Assembly: GCA_041744735.1 (NCBI GenBank)
Contig: JBGTKH010000488.1
Span: 1-7,637 of the forward strand
DNA length: 7,637 nucleotides
Direction: 5' to 3'
DNA from: JBGTKH01 sp041744735
Lineage (GTDB): Bacteria; Planctomycetota; Planctomycetia; Pirellulales; Pirellulaceae
The notes beneath the pieces were generated by a model. It made no database searches, was not told where the DNA came from, and saw nothing but the letters and a program-made list of their open reading frames with translations. This document shows, one piece after another, positions 1-5,175 of this stretch (position 1 is its first letter; every line of letters starts with the position of its first letter). A program made the translations under genes and the position numbers.

Positions 1-1
1 A

Positions 2-1273
2 CGCCTCGCCCGCACCGCGAATCGTGGCACGCCAAGGTCACACAAGGCGACGGCGGCTGATCGGCGCGTCCCCTCCCCTGCCCTGCCCCGCGCGGCCAGT
101 GTCGCAGCTTCGCCGATCACCGCGTCACCGATACAAAGAACGCAACAATCGCAGCGCCGTGCTTACATCAACGGCGACGTTCAGCTTGCCTCGCACACCG
201 CCCCAGTTCCGCTTGCCACCTTGCCGCCGCAAGCTTGGACCGGAGCACCTGGTGATTACGCTGGCCAGGGTTGTATCCCGCCGTATGCACCGGACGCAGC
301 GGCGATGTATGCAGATCTCGCGGCCGGCGGCGGGCAATGGTCGCCGCCGGGAATCTCCGGCCCGTGGCCTCACGACGAGTACATCTTTGACGGCGGCGAC
401 CAAGGCGTGCCGGTTCGCATCGGCACGGATTGGAGCGTCGGCGGGCTGAATCAAGAAGACACGGTGGCCCATTACGATACGCTCGACGGCCGTACGATTG
501 TCGAACCCAGCAACCGCGTGCCGATCTACGCTCCGCGATTCGCGGCCGTGCGCCGAGTCTCCGGCATGTTGCACCACGATCAGATCGAAAGTGCCAACGG
601 CGTCCGCGATCACATCCTGCCGCGTGGACAAGAGGACCTGGGCATCGCCACAACTGCCGTGCAACAACTGCAGCCCGGCCGGCAATTCGGCATGAAGACG
701 CCCACGACGTTCCGCGACCGCACGGCCGGCGTCGGCATTTTCAACCAGCAGGTTCTGGTCGGCATGCACAACGAGTTCATGCCGCACGAAGACTTCCGCA
801 TCATTCGGCAAGGTGTGTACGAGCAGTCGGAGAAGGCACGCTTGGCGCAAAGCCTCGACGCCGCGCTCGTCTGGTCGAAACAGCTTCCGCCACAAGTGCT
901 GATTGGCGACACGCCGCTGGTCGAAGCCGTCAACGATCAGCCGATGCAGATGACCTATCAATACGAGCGCACCGGCAAGCCGGCGCTGCGGATCATCAAA
1001 GTCGCCTCGCAGCCAGACGCGCGGCCGGGCGAAACCATCGACTTTACGATTCGCTTCGACAACGTCGGCACTCAATTGATCGGCAACGTCACGATCATCG
1101 ACAACCTGACGACTCGCCTGGAATACGTTCCCGATAGCGCCCAATGCAGCTTGAAAGCCGACTTCTTCACGCAAGAGAACGAAGGCGAATCGCTGGTGCT
1201 GCGTTGGGAAATTACCGAGCCGATGAAAGAAGGCGAAGGCGGCATCATCCGCTTCCAATGCCGCGTGCGGTAG
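2..1273 (+). CDS. DUF11 repeat-domain protein, C-terminal part (start outside window)
   Basis: The frame is open from the left edge to the TAG at 1271-1273 and gives 423 visible residues, so the true start lies upstream. A TTG at 221 could be called as a start, but the frame is open well before it. The first 70 or so residues are rich in Arg, Ala, Ser and Pro and look like a linker. The middle (about residues 110-190) has a conserved-looking stretch with PWPHDEY, DWSVGGL, AHYDTLDGR and IVEPSNRVPIYAPRFAAVR, which I associate with a planctomycete family. The last 95 or so residues (from about 327) have the DUF11 pattern: PGETIDFTIRFDN, then NVTIIDNL, LEYVPDSA and a closing beta-strand. DUF11 is a small beta-sandwich found in surface and secreted proteins. 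No signal peptide can be judged because the N-terminus is missing. The role is inferred to be structural or adhesive at the cell envelope; no enzymatic motif is seen. Confidence 0.85.
   Translation, partial: RLARTANRGTPRSHKATAADRRVPSPALPRAASVAASPITASPIQRTQQSQRRAYINGDVQLASHTAPVPLATLPPQAWTGAPGDYAGQGCIPPYAPDAAAMYADLAAGGGQWSPPGISGPWPHDEYIFDGGDQGVPVRIGTDWSVGGLNQEDTVAHYDTLDGRTIVEPSNRVPIYAPRFAAVRRVSGMLHHDQIESANGVRDHILPRGQEDLGIATTAVQQLQPGRQFGMKTPTTFRDRTAGVGIFNQQVLVGMHNEFMPHEDFRIIRQGVYEQSEKARLAQSLDAALVWSKQLPPQVLIGDTPLVEAVNDQPMQMTYQYERTGKPALRIIKVASQPDARPGETIDFTIRFDNVGTQLIGNVTIIDNLTTRLEYVPDSAQCSLKADFFTQENEGESLVLRWEITEPMKEGEGGIIRFQCRVR
70..89 (+). repeat. C-rich dispersed repeat, copy 1 (in coding sequence)
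   Basis: Copy 1 of a repeat whose core CCCCTGCCCTGCCCC recurs at 5145-5159 and 6440-6454. Here it lies in the linker of the DUF11 protein and encodes PSPALP, the same peptide in the same frame as copy 3. On the minus strand it reads as four G-runs (4, 3, 4, 4) separated by 1-2 bases, which fits the G-quadruplex pattern. Confidence 0.7.
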
Positions 1274-1298
1274 TTCATCCGCCGAAAGCGAAATGCTC

Positions 1299-1350
1299 GT
1301 AGCTGAACTCGTGAGAGTTCAGCAGTCAGAAGTCTCACGACTTCTGCTAC
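1299..1350. repeat. Inverted pair of REP hairpins (GTAG-type, family A)
   Basis: Two short hairpins face each other. The left is GTAG, stem CTGAACTC, loop GTGA, stem GAGTTCAG (1299-1322). The right, read on the minus strand, is GTAG, stem CAGAAGTC, loop GTGA, stem GACTTCTG (1350 down to 1327). Four bases separate them. Both have perfect 8-bp stems, the same GTGA loop and an outer GTAG foot. The stems differ at two positions, each compensated on the partner strand. The layout is that of a BIME-like REP doublet; the stem sequence is unrelated to the REPs around the transposase at 4383. Confidence 0.85.
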
Positions 1351-1712
1351 GTTGAGCGCGTATTCTGATTCCAGCGCGTTGCCTAGTGGCTCACAGTTCA
1401 ACCCGAATTCTTAGCCGTGACAAATCCGACATTGGCTAATATCGCCGCGTAACGATTGCCATGGCGCTGGTCAGCCAAGCGGCGACGAATCTCGCGTCAT
1501 TCGCTACTCCGCGGTGTGAGGGTTACGCGTTCAGCTCCATGAACTGCTCGCGCGTATCGCCGCCATTTCTCACCCGCGAACCGCACGAGCGTCGGACACA
1601 TCGTCGCCACCGGAAACGAGTTGCGCAGTCGCAGGCAGCAAACCCGCGCACCGTGAAAACTCGGCATCTTCGCTCGTCTCGAATCTGAAGAGGAAACAAT
1701 CTTGATTAAAAA

Positions 1713-1741
1713 TCGACACAATTGCGACTTCCTGCGATATT
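1713..1741 (+). promoter_or_regulatory. Candidate sigma70-type promoter for the tad-like operon
   Basis: A -35-like TCGACA (1713-1718, 5 of 6 consensus matches) is followed after exactly 17 bases by GATATT (1736-1741, 4 of 6), preceded by an extended -10 TG at 1733-1734. It sits in the A+T-rich stretch and would place transcription start near 1748, about 94 bases before the first TadE gene. A small inverted repeat GATAT/ATATC (1736-1740, 1746-1750) overlaps it. Planctomycete promoters are poorly characterised, so this is only a candidate. Confidence 0.35.
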
Positions 1742-1841
1742 TGACATATCCTTACGATACAGACATTTCCGCGGAAGCACCGCTGCAACCTAAACTCGAC
1801 GGAAGGCAGGTTCCGTCCCCTTGTCTTTCCAACAGAGAACT

Positions 1842-2267
1842 ATGCCCCTGCGACGAACATACCGCAACTCATTGCCTCGTCACCGAAATGGCACCGCCGC
1901 CGTCGAATGCGCCATTTGTTTGCCCATTGTGTTGCTGCTGACCTTTGCGACGCTGGAGTTCACCACGGCCCTGTTCCTGAAAGACTCGCTAACCATCGCG
2001 GCCTACGAAGGGGCTCGGGTCGGCGTGCAGCGCAGGACCACTAACAAAAACGTTACGGATCAAGTCCAAAAGATCATTACCGCGCGTCGAATCAAAAATG
2101 CCACCATCGTCGTTTCGCCGAGTGACATCACCAAATTGAAACAACTGGAAGTCGTCACAGTCCAGGTTAAGGCGCCGGTAAAAAACAACAGTATATTCGT
2201 CGGCCAATTCTTGAATGATCGCGTGATGACGGCCACCGTCAAAATGCGCCGGGAATTCGACGAATAG
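1842..2267 (+). CDS. TadE-like pseudopilin (first copy)
   Basis: This encodes 141 residues from the ATG at 1842. An in-frame TTG at 1821 would add seven residues and is a possible alternative; neither has a strong ribosome binding site. Residues 4-16 are basic. They are followed by G17-T-A-A-V-E22 and a hydrophobic helix (about 23-45, CAICLPIVLLLTFATLEF). Gly followed by Glu at +5 and a hydrophobic segment is the class III prepilin-like TadE/TadF signature, cleaved in the family by a TadV/PilD-type peptidase on the inner-membrane face. After the helix come AAYEGARVGVQR, typical of TadE, and a short beta-rich periplasmic domain of about 90 residues. TadE proteins are minor pseudopilins of the Flp/Tad pilus. 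It is first of three genes; the next start is 31 bases downstream. Codon use is A+T-richer than in the flanking large genes. Confidence 0.85.
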   Translation: MPLRRTYRNSLPRHRNGTAAVECAICLPIVLLLTFATLEFTTALFLKDSLTIAAYEGARVGVQRRTTNKNVTDQVQKIITARRIKNATIVVSPSDITKLKQLEVVTVQVKAPVKNNSIFVGQFLNDRVMTATVKMRREFDE

Positions 2268-2298
2268 CGCCGTAGTCAAGATCCCAGGAAACCATCGC

Positions 2299-2793
2299 AT
2301 GTGCGCCCATATGAATTCTCCGACCGCTGGATCGACAACCGTCTGCGCTACCGGCCCAACTCGTTTGCCGCGAACGCGCCGCCCAGTGCGCACGGGCGCC
2401 ACCGCCGTTGAATTCGCTATGGTCGCCCCCATTTTCTTTTTACTTATCTTTATCTGCTTTGAATTCACCCGGTTATGCATGATGAACAACCTGGCACAAG
2501 ATGCGGCCTACATGGCAGCCCGTTACGCGATGGTCGAGGGATCGACGGCGGACGATGCAAGCAAGCAAGCCAAAGCCGTGCTCAATCAGCTTGGCACAAA
2601 GAACGCGACCATCACCATCAACGGCGGCAAGGCACTCGATGACAAAAGTGCCTCCGTTACGGTTAAGGTCGACATCCCGATGAAGGATAACTCCTTTGTG
2701 TTTCCCCGTTTTACCGGGAACACGAAGATCTCCGCCGAGGTTACGCTGACGGCCGAACGATACAACGGGTTTTATAGCGCGACGGCTCCATAA
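2299..2793 (+). CDS. TadE-like pseudopilin (second copy)
   Basis: This encodes 164 residues from the ATG at 2299, supported by AGGAA at 2286-2290 with 8-base spacing. A second in-frame ATG at 2311 is less well placed. A long basic leader (1-32) precedes G33-A-T-A-V-E38-F and a hydrophobic helix (about 39-60, AMVAPIFFLLIFICFEF), so the prepilin-type site with Glu at +5 is intact. NLAQDAAYMAARYAMVEG after the helix is typical of TadE. The C-terminal region resembles that of the preceding gene: SVTVKVDIPMKDNSFVF matches the first protein's VTVQVKAPVKNNSIFV in layout. The two therefore look like diverged tandem duplicates, probably partners in one heteromeric assembly. The gene lies 31 bases after the first TadE stop and 55 bases before the TadG-like start, consistent with one transcript. 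Confidence 0.85.
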   Translation: MCAHMNSPTAGSTTVCATGPTRLPRTRRPVRTGATAVEFAMVAPIFFLLIFICFEFTRLCMMNNLAQDAAYMAARYAMVEGSTADDASKQAKAVLNQLGTKNATITINGGKALDDKSASVTVKVDIPMKDNSFVFPRFTGNTKISAEVTLTAERYNGFYSATAP

Positions 2794-2837
2794 ACTGAAA
2801 AACTATCTACGATTGGCAACTCAGAACTCTTTCATTC

Positions 2838-2842
2838 AGGAA
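2838..2842 (+). promoter_or_regulatory. Ribosome binding site that fixes the TadG-like start
   Basis: AGGAA sits 6 bases before the ATG at 2849. The longer frame from the TTG at 2813 has no comparable site upstream, so this motif favours the 428-residue form. Confidence 0.6.
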
Positions 2843-2848
2843 TTAACC

Positions 2849-4135
2849 ATGCTGCGTAAACCAGAAGATCGGCCGTCCGCCCAGCGCGGTCCACGCTGTC
2901 GGCGCCAACAGAGAAGCGGCTCCATTATGGGGTTGTTTGCCTTCATGTTGCCCGTGATACTGATCATCTGCCTGATGGCCATCAACGTCGCGTACATGCA
3001 GTTAACACGTACGGAAATGAAAGTCGCGACCGATGCTTCGGCTCGCGCCGCCGGCCGCGCACTAAGCATCAACCAGTCGACGAACTCGGCCATGGACTAT
3101 GCCCAGTCGACGGCCGCCCTCAATATGGTTGCGGGCAAACCGCTGTCGGTCCCGCGCACGGAAGAATACATCACTTTCGGCAAATCCAGCCGGACCAATA
3201 ATGGTTACGGACGATACCAATTCACAGCGGTCCCGAAGGCCAAGGTCGACTCGGGGCAGGAGCAAGTGTCATCCGTGCGTGTGTTAGGCAAGGTCACAGC
3301 GCCATTGCTAATCCGATACCCGCAGACATTCAATCAATTCACGCCCACCGCGACGGCCATTTCCACGCAGGTCGACCGCGACATTGCACTCATCCTCGAC
3401 CGGTCCGGTTCGATGGGCGATTACAAGGACTACGACGCACTGGAGGCTGCCTTGAACACATTATACAAGGCCAAGAAAATATCCAAAACGGAATACAATA
3501 ACGGCGTCGCCAGCGACGTCTACGGGCGATCGTATTCCAGTAACGTCATTAAGCAACTTAGTGGCGATCCGAAGCTGTATGCCCAGACCTACCAAACCTG
3601 GCTTAATGGCGGCGTTGCGCCGGAAGCGTCGAGATGGGCGCTGTTGCGAAATGCGGTGAATGCGTTTCTCGACGTGCTGGAAAAGACGGACCAAAAGGAA
3701 TTGGTGTCCGTCGCTTCGTTCAGCAGCACTGCCACCTTGGATTTGAAACTGGAGTCGAATTACAGCCTCGTGCGCAACTTAGTGGCGAAGACACGTCCGT
3801 ATAACGCGACGGCGATCGGAAAAGGGATGGAGACAGGCATGCCTTCACTGCTTGACGCCGCGCGCGCTCGTCCCTTCGCGGCCAAGACAATTGTCGTGAT
3901 GACCGACGGCATCAACAATACAAATCCTGATCCCGTAACCGTGGCGAAGGATATTGTCAAAAAATACAACGTCACCATTCATACGGTAACGGTCTCTCCG
4001 GATGCCGACCAATCAGCCATGAAAACAGTCGCGAGCATCGGCCATGGCAAGCATTACCATGCGAACACCGGCGATGAACTGGTCGCGATCTTTGAGGAAA
4101 TCGCCAACAATCTGCCGACAATCTTGACGGAATAA
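2849..4135 (+). CDS. TadG-like protein with von Willebrand A domain
   Basis: This encodes 428 residues. A basic N-terminus (1-24) leads into one membrane helix (about 28-50, GLFAFMLPVILIICLMAINVAYM), then TEMKVATDASARAAGRAL, the post-helix motif of TadG/TadE relatives. Unlike the two upstream proteins, no Glu stands at +5 after Gly24, so prepilin processing is doubtful and the helix probably stays as an anchor. A VWA domain follows from about residue 178. Its metal site is visible as D184-R-S186-G-S188, T321 (in NATAIGKG) and D353 (in VVMTDGINN), so all MIDAS elements are present. About 70 residues (191-260) lie between the MIDAS loop and the first helix (RWALLRNAVNAFLDVL), longer than in a minimal VWA fold. 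The protein is expected on the outer face of the inner membrane as a metal-dependent binding module for pilus or envelope assembly. Confidence 0.87.
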   Translation: MLRKPEDRPSAQRGPRCRRQQRSGSIMGLFAFMLPVILIICLMAINVAYMQLTRTEMKVATDASARAAGRALSINQSTNSAMDYAQSTAALNMVAGKPLSVPRTEEYITFGKSSRTNNGYGRYQFTAVPKAKVDSGQEQVSSVRVLGKVTAPLLIRYPQTFNQFTPTATAISTQVDRDIALILDRSGSMGDYKDYDALEAALNTLYKAKKISKTEYNNGVASDVYGRSYSSNVIKQLSGDPKLYAQTYQTWLNGGVAPEASRWALLRNAVNAFLDVLEKTDQKELVSVASFSSTATLDLKLESNYSLVRNLVAKTRPYNATAIGKGMETGMPSLLDAARARPFAAKTIVVMTDGINNTNPDPVTVAKDIVKKYNVTIHTVTVSPDADQSAMKTVASIGHGKHYHANTGDELVAIFEEIANNLPTILTE

Positions 4136-4186
4136 GTCGGAATTCGGCGTAAGCGGTTCGGTCGAGCGAATGCGAGAATCCGCTGG

Positions 4187-4230
4187 CCGCAGTAGTGTAG
4201 CCGCAGTAGTGTAGTAGTGTAGTAGTGTAG
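4187..4230 (+). repeat. GTAG-containing tandem micro-repeats, left edge
   Basis: Two perfect 14-base copies of CCGCAGTAGTGTAG (4187-4200, 4201-4214) run into three copies of the 8-mer AGTAGTGT (4205-4228). The array ends in the GTAG foot of the first REP. Confidence 0.85.
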
Positions 4231-4325
4231 GCCGGAACAAGTCTTCGCAGTTCCGGCTTGTTGCTTTAAAATCGCACTGAGCTACGAATGAATTGCCGGA
4301 ACTGCGAAAACTTGTTCCGGCCTAC
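4227..4325. repeat. Inverted REP pair upstream of the transposase
   Basis: The left REP (4227-4257) is GTAG, stem GCCGGAAC, loop AAGTCTTCGCA, stem GTTCCGGC. The right REP (4295-4325) is the same on the minus strand except for one loop base (C to T). The spacer is 37 bases. Both GTAG feet face outward. Each REP can fold on its own, and the pair can also form one long stem of 31 positions with a single mismatch. It occupies most of the gap between the TadG-like stop and the transposase start. Confidence 0.9.
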
Positions 4326-4358
4326 GCACTACGCACTACTACGCACTACTACGCACTA
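4324..4358 (-). repeat. GTAG-containing tandem micro-repeats, inner edge before transposase
   Basis: ACGCACT (4324-4330) is followed by two copies of ACGCACTACT (4331-4350) and a partial third copy (4351-4358). On the minus strand this reads as AGTAGTGCGT repeats leading into the GTAG foot of the second REP. It mirrors the left array, with two extra bases (CG) per unit. Confidence 0.85.
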
Positions 4359-4382
4359 AATCGCGCGTACAAAGAGGTGCCC

Positions 4383-4943
4383 ATGTCCGACTATCGACGC
4401 TGGTATGTGCCGGGTGGGACGTTTTTCTTTACGGTGGTCAGTTACTCTCGCCGACCAATTCTTACGACCGACGAGGGGCGGAAATTCTTACACGCCGCGA
4501 TTGAAAAAATCCGAGCGCGTCGTGCGTTTACGCTGCTGGCGACATGCTTGCTGCCCGACCATTGGCATCTGGTGATGCAATTGCCGCGGGGCGATGCGGA
4601 TTACTCGACACGCCTGAAACGTATCAAGGAGGACTTTACGCGGCGCTGGTTGGAAGCCGGATTGCCGGAGGCTCCGGTCACTGATTCGCAAGCCGCCAAC
4701 GGGGAGCGAGGCATCTGGCAGCCCCGGTTTTGGGAACACACCGTGGAGGATGAATTGGACCTGGAACGCTACGTTGATTACACGCATTGGAACCCGCGAA
4801 AGCACAATCTGGTGGCGAGGGTTCGCGATTGGCCTTGGTCGTCTTTCCATCGTTTCGTGGCCGCAGGCCAATACGACATCGATTGGGGTGGTGTCGCGCC
4901 GCCCACAATTCTCAACTGCTGTGACGATTGGGGCCAACCCTAA
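4383..4943 (+). CDS. REP-associated tyrosine transposase (RAYT, Y1/HUH)
   Basis: This encodes 186 residues from the ATG at 4383, preceded by AAAGAGG (4371-4377) at 5-base spacing. The frame stays open upstream to a TTG at 4293 inside the second REP, but that extension is only translated repeat. The protein begins YRRWYVPGGTFFFTVVSYSRRP, the usual RAYT opening. It has the HUH pair as H60-W-H62 in LLPDHWHLVMQLP and the family's C-terminal block FWEHTVEDELDLERYVDYTHWNPRKHNLV. By alignment with the usual DYIHYNP pattern, the nucleophile should be Y133 (in DYTHWNP), with Y130 nearby. DWPWSSFHRFV is also typical. Length is normal and nothing looks broken. In the family, these enzymes nick and rejoin single-stranded REP DNA carrying a GTAG foot. 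The four adjacent REPs with GTAG are therefore the likely substrates. Confidence 0.93.
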   Translation: MSDYRRWYVPGGTFFFTVVSYSRRPILTTDEGRKFLHAAIEKIRARRAFTLLATCLLPDHWHLVMQLPRGDADYSTRLKRIKEDFTRRWLEAGLPEAPVTDSQAANGERGIWQPRFWEHTVEDELDLERYVDYTHWNPRKHNLVARVRDWPWSSFHRFVAAGQYDIDWGGVAPPTILNCCDDWGQP

Positions 4944-4956
4944 AGGCCACAACGCG

Positions 4957-4972
4957 ACGCGTAGACGCGTAG
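4957..4972 (+). repeat. GTAG-containing direct repeat before the third REP
   Basis: ACGCGTAG occurs twice in tandem (4957-4964, 4965-4972). The second copy supplies the GTAG foot of the third REP. Confidence 0.8.
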
Positions 4973-5061
4973 GCCGGAACAAGTCTTCGCAGTTCCGGCA
5001 ACTCCCTGAGCAACTCCCTGAGAACAACATGCCGGAACGGCGAAGACTTGTTCCGGCCTAC
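4969..5061. repeat. Inverted REP pair downstream of the transposase
   Basis: The third REP (4969-4999) is identical to the first REP at 4227. The fourth (5031-5061, minus strand) differs by one loop base (A to C at the last loop position). The spacer is 31 bases and contains two tandem copies of CAACTCCCTGAG (4999-5010, 5011-5022). The feet face outward, as in the upstream pair. The first hairpin begins 25 bases after the transposase stop and may also protect or end the transcript, although no U-tract follows. Confidence 0.9.
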
Positions 5062-5069
5062 GCCTACGC
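5058..5069 (-). repeat. CTACGC direct repeat after the fourth REP
   Basis: CTACGC occurs twice (5058-5063, 5064-5069). The first copy contains the CTAC, i.e. GTAG on the minus strand, of the fourth REP. Confidence 0.7.
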
Positions 5070-5094
5070 CAACTGACTTGCATTCTGGCTGCAA

Positions 5095-5123
5095 TTCGTT
5101 CACGATAGCGGCGGAAGTATATT
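5095..5123 (+). promoter_or_regulatory. Candidate promoter of the esterase gene
   Basis: TATATT (5118-5123) matches the -10 consensus at 5 of 6 positions. TTCGTT (5095-5100) is a poor -35 at 17-base spacing. Transcription would start near 5130, which would exclude the GTG at 5128 and support the ATG at 5176. The evidence is weak. Confidence 0.25.
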
Positions 5124-5143
5124 GTGAGTGAACCGGTTCGCGT

Positions 5144-5159
5144 CCCCCTGCCCTGCCCC
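5144..5159 (+). repeat. C-rich dispersed repeat, copy 2 (upstream of esterase)
   Basis: It shares the core CCCCTGCCCTGCCCC with copies 1 and 3. It matches copy 1 also on the left (CGCGTCCCC) if four bases are deleted. It has only three G-runs on the minus strand, so the quadruplex pattern is incomplete. It lies just before the likely ribosome binding site (GGAG at 5160-5163). Confidence 0.65.
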
Positions 5160-5175
5160 GGAGTTTGATCCTGCC

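Larger units (their letters stand above)
1274..1841. other. Intergenic region without a convincing gene
   Basis: This 568-base gap separates the DUF11 gene from the tad-like operon. It contains the REP pair at 1299-1350 and a candidate promoter near 1713-1741. Between about 1360 and 1690 I see nothing I can support. A 75-codon frame at 1461-1688 has an Arg/Ser/His-rich composition, no good ribosome binding site and no recognisable domain. Base composition becomes visibly A+T-richer from about 1700 onward, as expected for a promoter region. Confidence 0.6.
4187..5069. mobile_element. REP/RAYT unit: transposase flanked by four cognate REPs
   Basis: The unit consists of a RAYT gene (4383-4943) with one inverted REP pair on each side (4227-4325 and 4969-5061). 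All four REPs share GTAG, stem GCCGGAAC, an 11-base loop and stem GTTCCGGC. Each pair is flanked on its outer side by short tandem copies of a GTAG/CTAC-containing unit. The two pairs are themselves near-identical, so the gene sits between large direct repeats. No target-site duplication typical of DDE transposons is apparent, as expected for a Y1 enzyme. The outer limits are my choice, set at the ends of the micro-repeats. Confidence 0.8.

Noticed and set aside
125..1258. Long minus-strand frame of 377 codons
   Set aside because: It lies entirely over the DUF11 coding frame, has Arg/Val/His-rich shadow composition and no recognisable domain. The plus frame has clear family motifs.
1461..1688. 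Possible 75-codon small gene in the intergenic region
   Set aside because: No ribosome binding site, no hydrophobic or domain pattern, composition like random high-G+C sequence.
4258..4270. Intrinsic terminator after the TadG-like gene using the first REP hairpin
   Set aside because: The bases after the hairpin (TTGTTGCTTTAAA) are only partly T-rich and the element is clearly a REP. Terminator activity is possible but not supported.
4187..4358. Possible CRISPR array from regularly recurring short repeats
   Set aside because: Units are 8-14 bases, directly abutting, without spacers, and no cas gene is present; they are micro-repeats at REP feet.
4293..4382. Longer transposase start at a TTG
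   Set aside because: The extra 30 residues are translated REP and tandem repeat, and the ATG at 4383 has a good ribosome binding site.
5160..5174. GGAGTTTGATCCTG resembles the start of 16S rRNA
   Set aside because: The match ends at once and the following bases encode the esterase signal peptide. Taken as chance; GGAG there may serve as the ribosome binding site.
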